A stretch of DNA of 64,000 nt from Companilactobacillus pabuli (GTDB lineage Bacteria > Bacillota > Bacilli > Lactobacillales > Lactobacillaceae): positions 1,922,001 to 1,986,000 of the forward strand of contig NZ_CP049366.1 in NCBI RefSeq assembly GCF_014058425.1. Direction: 5' to 3'. Below are positions 60,349-64,000 of the stretch, one piece after another; position 1 is the stretch's first letter; every line of letters begins with the position of its first letter. The translations under genes and the position numbers were made by a program. The notes beneath the pieces were generated by a model. The model was not told where the DNA came from. It worked only from the letters and a program-made list of their open reading frames with translations, and ran no database searches.

Positions 60349-61137
60349 TTAAGATATTTTCTTTTCATTAGTTTCTATTGCTCCATTGCTAAAGGTTAAT
60401 GGCATCTCTTCTTTGTCTATTACTAAACCAGATAGATCATAAGCTTCTACGAAACCTACAAACTTGGAAATAGTTGTTAAAAGACCAACTTCTGCCCAAA
60501 CGCTTGCTTCAACAATATTTTGACCGATGACAATCGTTTGTTTGATATCACTAAGATTCATGTGGACTGACTCAAAATCGTTCTCAGACATCGCAATAAC
60601 ACCATTTTGCAAGTAATAAGTTGTCAGCGGCTCTTCTTTGGTAGAGTCATTGATATCAATTGCCCATTTAAAATCAGATTCTGGCTTAGTGGCAACTTTA
60701 ATTTGTTTATCATTACTCAACCAAATTCCTTCGATATCAGAATTTTCTAATAACGGCGTTACATATTTATTGAAGGCTTGTTCTAGCGCCCATGCCTGCA
60801 CCAAAGTATTAGGATCATATTTACCAGCAAAGTATGGCGTATAAATTCCTTCTGTCATTTGCTCTGCTAAAACCGTTGAATTATAAATCATCGCAAAGTC
60901 ACTTGACTCTTGTAACGGTGTCTTATCTCCTCGTTGAAATCTCGAAACTAAGGAATCATAAGCAAACGGAGAAAATCGTTGATTAATCTCAATTAAAAAT
61001 TGCTCAACATTTTGACGAGCTGCTTTCATTTGTTCCATTAGGATCTGATTATTTTTAGTTGTTGCTATTTCAAGTTTAAATTGTTCATTCATTTGATTAA
61101 TTATCATATTAGGGAAAAAGTATTTTTTGATTTTCAT
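60349..61137 (-). CDS. ApbE-like (FAD:protein FMN transferase family) protein, copy A
   Basis: 262 aa from ATG 61137 (GAGG seven bases upstream). Resembles ApbE in INQRFSPFAYDSLVSRFQRGD (FS and SxxSR), YFAGKYDPNTLVQAWALEQAFNKY (DP-type), AIDINDS and QTIVIGQNIVEASVWAEVG. The glycine-rich DxGGIAKGY loop and the GGD motif of active ApbE are not visible, and no signal peptide or lipobox is seen. It may be a diverged transferase or may have lost activity. A paralogue lies upstream with its own terminator. Confidence 0.65.
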   Translation of the reverse strand: MKIKKYFFPNMIINQMNEQFKLEIATTKNNQILMEQMKAARQNVEQFLIEINQRFSPFAYDSLVSRFQRGDKTPLQESSDFAMIYNSTVLAEQMTEGIYTPYFAGKYDPNTLVQAWALEQAFNKYVTPLLENSDIEGIWLSNDKQIKVATKPESDFKWAIDINDSTKEEPLTTYYLQNGVIAMSENDFESVHMNLSDIKQTIVIGQNIVEASVWAEVGLLTTISKFVGFVEAYDLSGLVIDKEEMPLTFSNGAIETNEKKIS

Positions 61138-61239
61138 AACGTACCTCATTTATATCAAGCGTCAAATCTTCTTTGACTATATATAAAATTATAAAAATGA
61201 GATATGAATTATTTATGACCAAAGATAGAATTTTTAAAT

Positions 61240-61273
61240 AAAAAAAGAACCATATAACGACGTTATACAGTTC
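61240..61273 (-). terminator. Intrinsic terminator between the ApbE-like genes
   Basis: GAACTGTATAACG / CGTTATATGGTTC stem followed by seven Ts on the minus strand; the stem overlaps the stop codon of copy B. Confidence 0.8.
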
Positions 61274-62048
61274 ATTTCCGTAAAGGAATCTTATCAGAAA
61301 AGCCATCGCGGAAGTTTTCTAAGCCCGCATACTTATCAACTATCATCCCTGTCAAATGGTACTTAGTGATGAACTCAGAGAACTTTATCCCGGCCGACAA
61401 TCCAGCTGATGACCAAATATTAGCATCCACAGCACTATTGCCAACAATAGTTACCTGTTCAACGTTGCTCTTTTCATTCCGTAAACTATGCAATTCATTA
61501 GCAGTTGAAACAGCTCCATTCTTCAAAAAATACGTTGCTAACAAGATGTTGAGGTTCTTAGGGTCTTTGATTGCGATACGCCATCTAAAATCAATATTAG
61601 GACGACTGGCTAACCGGACATCCTCACCACAACGTAGTGATACACCATCGATACCTTCGTCACTCAATAGCGATAGTAGATACCGGTTAAAAATTTGATC
61701 AATCATCCAACCATTCAACAAACCGATTGGATCATACTTTCCATTAAAGTAAGAACTAAAGTAATGATGGGTCATTTGTTCAGCGGTAATCGTCTGTTCA
61801 TAAACTTCACGAAAAGTCTTTGAAGTCATCAAAGCTGTCTCTTCTCCATCTTGGAAACGTGACAATAACGAATCATGGTTCTCTAATGAAAACAGGCTAT
61901 CATATTGTTGGACATTTTCAGAAATTTTATCAATAGTCTCATCAACTAATTCTTTATTAATCGCTCCTTCATCCAAAGTGGCTAATTTTACTTCAAATGG
62001 CAGATCAAACTTATTAATAACAATGCTTATATATTTATATTCATTCAT
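61272..62048 (-). CDS. ApbE-like (FAD:protein FMN transferase family) protein, copy B
   Basis: 258 aa from ATG 62048 (AAAGGAG eight bases upstream). Aligns with copy A: VQQYDSLFSLENHDSLLSRFQDGEE, YFNGKYDPIGLLNGWMIDQIFNRY, VRLASRPNIDFRWRIAI, and VEQVTIVGNSAVDANIWSSAGLSAG, which matches the ApbE C-terminal TA-x-A-D segment. Cytoplasmic by sequence. Also lacks the canonical GGxAKG loop. Role unknown. Confidence 0.65.
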   Translation of the reverse strand: MNEYKYISIVINKFDLPFEVKLATLDEGAINKELVDETIDKISENVQQYDSLFSLENHDSLLSRFQDGEETALMTSKTFREVYEQTITAEQMTHHYFSSYFNGKYDPIGLLNGWMIDQIFNRYLLSLLSDEGIDGVSLRCGEDVRLASRPNIDFRWRIAIKDPKNLNILLATYFLKNGAVSTANELHSLRNEKSNVEQVTIVGNSAVDANIWSSAGLSAGIKFSEFITKYHLTGMIVDKYAGLENFRDGFSDKIPLRK

Positions 62049-62152
62049 ATTTTTCACTCCTTTGGCTAAAAAAGGTTCTTTCTTAAATTAACTAGATAAT
62101 GTTATTTATCATTTCTTGTAAGTGATTGAAAAACTAAAAATAGAACTACTAT

Positions 62153-62318
62153 CTAGTCCGGAATAGCAAAGAAAATTGGCTCAGTAGTGAAATTATTCTT
62201 AGCAACTTGTTGCTTAGAATAAGGTCGAGTTTTGAGATTTTGCGCACTTGGTTTATGCAAAAGCTCAAAATCGTGCCCACAACGTTTTCGCCAAATTTTC
62301 TTTGCTATGGAGGACGGA
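62153..62318 (+). repeat. Palindromic interspersed repeat, copy-1 group
   Basis: 166 bp, CTAGTCCGGAATAGC ... GGAGGACGG, nearly identical to 10315-10479. Confidence 0.9.
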
Positions 62319-62452
62319 ATCCTACATTAACTAATTCAGAAAGAATCCTAAAAAAAATACGTATACTTATCTTATTTATCGACAAGTATACGTACCAAAT
62401 GTGATGAAAATATGACTAAACTTTGCTTATGCTTTGAAAGTTTCAAAACTTG

Positions 62453-63745
62453 CTAATTCGTCTTTTTGTTCGGATTTAGCAATAAATTCAAAATAATTGC
62501 TGAAAAACTTCCGACTACTAAACCATTATTCAAAATAGTTTGAACAGTTGATGGCAAGAAGTGCAATAACGTTGGTTGAACTGTTACACCTAAGCCTAAA
62601 CTGATTGAAACTGCCATAATCATGATATTATTGTTGTTCATTTCAACACGTGATAGCATCTTAATTCCTTCAATACCTACGGTACCAAACATAATCAACA
62701 TGGCACCACCCAAGACGGCATTAGGAATCAATTCAGCTACCGCACCAACCTTAGGGATCAAACCTAAAATAATTAATAGGAAGGCTGAGAAATAAACTGG
62801 TTTATTCTTCTTAATTCCTGATAATTGAACGACCGCCACATTTTGTGAGAAGGTCGAGTATGGGAACGTATTAAAAATACCACCCAAGATAGCAGCTAAA
62901 CCTTCTGAGGCGTAACCTCTTTGCAAGTCATTCTTGTCCAAATCATCACCAGTCAATTCTGCCAATGCGTAGTAAACACCAGTTGATTCAATCATACAAG
63001 TCAAAGCAGCTAAAAGCATAACTACGATTGATGACCATTCAAACTTAGGTGTTGCAAAGTAAAATGGTTGAGGGATTTGGAACCAATGAGCAGTACCCAC
63101 AGTCTTAAAACCAATTTCTCCCATTCCAATTCCAAGTAAGTAACCTGCAACGATACCAATCAAAACAGCGATTTGCTTGATAAAACCGCGACCCCAAATA
63201 CTTACGATCACAATAATCAAGGCTGTTGCAAATCCTAGAATCAAATTCGTCGAGCTACCAAAATCTTTGGCATCGACGTTTCCGCCACCAATATTTTGGA
63301 AAGCTACGGGAATCAAAGTAAATCCAATCAAAGTAATCAAAGAACCAGTAACTACTGTTGGGAAGAAGTCTTTCAAGTTAGCGAATAACTTGGAAATCAA
63401 CATGATGAAAACCCCAGCAGCGATGATGGCACCATACATATAGGCAATTCCAAAGTGATGCCCAATGTTTTGTAACGGCGTTACATATTCGACAGCTGAA
63501 CCCAAAACAACTGGCAAACCAATACCCGTCAATGGTGTTCGTTTAATCTGTAAGAGTGTAGCAACCCCACACATAAAAATATCAACTGAAATTAGATAAG
63601 TCATTTCTTTAGCACTGAATCCTAGTGAAGCACCAATTAAAATTGGAATCAAAATATCTCCAGAATACATTGCTAACAAATGTTGAAAGCCTAATAACAG
63701 ATTTTTAAGGAATGATTCTTCCTTATCGTTCGTGTTTATATCCAT
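62453..63745 (-). CDS. NCS2-family xanthine/uric acid-type permease
   Basis: 430 aa, about fourteen helices. LLLGFQHLLAMYSGDILIPILIGASLGFS start, substrate helix AALTCMIESTGVYYALAELTGDDL and QNVAVVQLSGIKKNKPVYF, which are those of the xanthine/urate branch (PbuX/PucK). Imports oxidised purines. No purine riboswitch is seen upstream. AGGAGG precedes the ATG. Confidence 0.88.
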   Translation of the reverse strand: MDINTNDKEESFLKNLLLGFQHLLAMYSGDILIPILIGASLGFSAKEMTYLISVDIFMCGVATLLQIKRTPLTGIGLPVVLGSAVEYVTPLQNIGHHFGIAYMYGAIIAAGVFIMLISKLFANLKDFFPTVVTGSLITLIGFTLIPVAFQNIGGGNVDAKDFGSSTNLILGFATALIIVIVSIWGRGFIKQIAVLIGIVAGYLLGIGMGEIGFKTVGTAHWFQIPQPFYFATPKFEWSSIVVMLLAALTCMIESTGVYYALAELTGDDLDKNDLQRGYASEGLAAILGGIFNTFPYSTFSQNVAVVQLSGIKKNKPVYFSAFLLIILGLIPKVGAVAELIPNAVLGGAMLIMFGTVGIEGIKMLSRVEMNNNNIMIMAVSISLGLGVTVQPTLLHFLPSTVQTILNNGLVVGSFSAIILNLLLNPNKKTN

Positions 63746-63869
63746 TACACCCTCCTAATTTATCAAAATTATACCATATATTCGTGATTACAATATGAAT
63801 AAGTTTGAAGATACTGCTTACATTTATATGATAGAATGTAACCAGTACAAATAGGAGGAATTCGAAAAG

Positions 63870-64000
63870 ATGAAGAAAAATCATTTGGATGACGCTTGTA
63901 CCACTATTTTAGTTGGTAAAAACGCCAGTTTAGATGGATCAACAATGATTGCTAGAAACGACGACACTTTCTTTGCGGTAGCTCCACATAGCTTCGTATT
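63870..64000 (+). CDS. C69-family dipeptidase (N-terminal fragment)
   Basis: The first 43 codons are in the window: MKKNHLDDACTTILVGKNAS then LDGSTMIARNDDTFFAVAPH. This is the N-terminus of PepD-type dipeptidases, Ntn hydrolases in which the Cys of DACTTILVG becomes the nucleophile after processing. AGGAGG is ten bases before the ATG. The gene runs off the right edge. Confidence 0.85.
   Translation, partial: MKKNHLDDACTTILVGKNASLDGSTMIARNDDTFFAVAPHSFV

Noticed and set aside
62207-62404. 65-codon open frame
   Set aside because: Starts within the repeat at 62153 and lacks coding character.
63750-63810. Possible PurR box or purine riboswitch upstream of the xanthine-type permease
   Set aside because: Only a weak CGAATA-like match, and no conserved purine-riboswitch core was seen.
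1-64000. CRISPR arrays, tRNA and rRNA genes
   Set aside because: No regularly spaced direct repeats, cloverleaf sequences or rRNA segments were recognised on reading; the repeats found are dispersed and palindromic.

Overview
The window is a low-GC Firmicutes chromosome segment. Short intergenic gaps, GGAGG-type ribosome binding sites with many TTG/GTG starts, an L-2-hydroxyisocaproate dehydrogenase, a Phe-type D-Ala ligase, a PyrR attenuator, a CIRCE element, MntH, a class III fructose bisphosphatase and a C69 dipeptidase together point to a lactic acid bacterium of the Lactobacillaceae. Protein character suggests the Companilactobacillus (farciminis/alimentarius) group, but that is inference. 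No rRNA, tRNA or CRISPR array was seen.

Layout. 0-4 kb: a LicT-controlled PTS operon (LicT, EIIBC, MalY/PatB, EIIA) with a visible RAT/terminator and a cre site. 4-7.5 kb: two L-2-hydroxyisocaproate dehydrogenase genes; the first is silenced by a 1395-bp IS200/IS605-type TnpB element lying exactly inside its ATG. 8-22 kb: mostly core genes (Ddl, DUF1002 protein, P-type ATPase, RNase H, DUF915 hydrolase, YhgE/Pip protein, YugP-type protease, cardiolipin synthase, TauE exporter). 22-27 kb: HhH glycosylase, TetR plus an ABC exporter pair, aldo/keto reductase. 27.5-32.6 kb: YnbB-like lyase, Orn/Lys/Arg decarboxylase and a divergent amino acid transporter whose leader can fold into two exclusive hairpins.

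32.6-42.1 kb is an AT-rich accessory island of nine intact small bacteriocin-immunity-type genes and one broken one. They flank a LytTR quorum-sensing core: a 40-aa putative inducing peptide, a histidine kinase, two response regulators, LytTR direct-repeat promoters and a CPBP (CAAX-type) protease. No intact bacteriocin gene or peptide exporter is visible.

42-64 kb: MntH, TerC, tandem APC permeases, AraC regulator, DUF488, CIRCE-controlled Hsp20, LacI regulator, MenG/UbiE, phosphoglycerate mutase-like phosphatase, PyrR-controlled uracil permease, a second identical-length TnpB element that now supplies the fbp stop codon, fbp, an aldo/keto reductase, two divergent ApbE-like proteins, a xanthine/uric acid-type permease and the start of a dipeptidase.

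Two features cut across the window. First, ten copies of a palindromic interspersed repeat (about 165 bp, with short derivatives) keep one fold while stem sequences change in a compensatory way. Second, around the LacI gene there are three RNA-like units sharing a C-rich core before a terminator; two of them have near-identical promoters made of 11-bp-spaced TTCACA half-sites resembling PhoP boxes. The three units have no protein-coding explanation.
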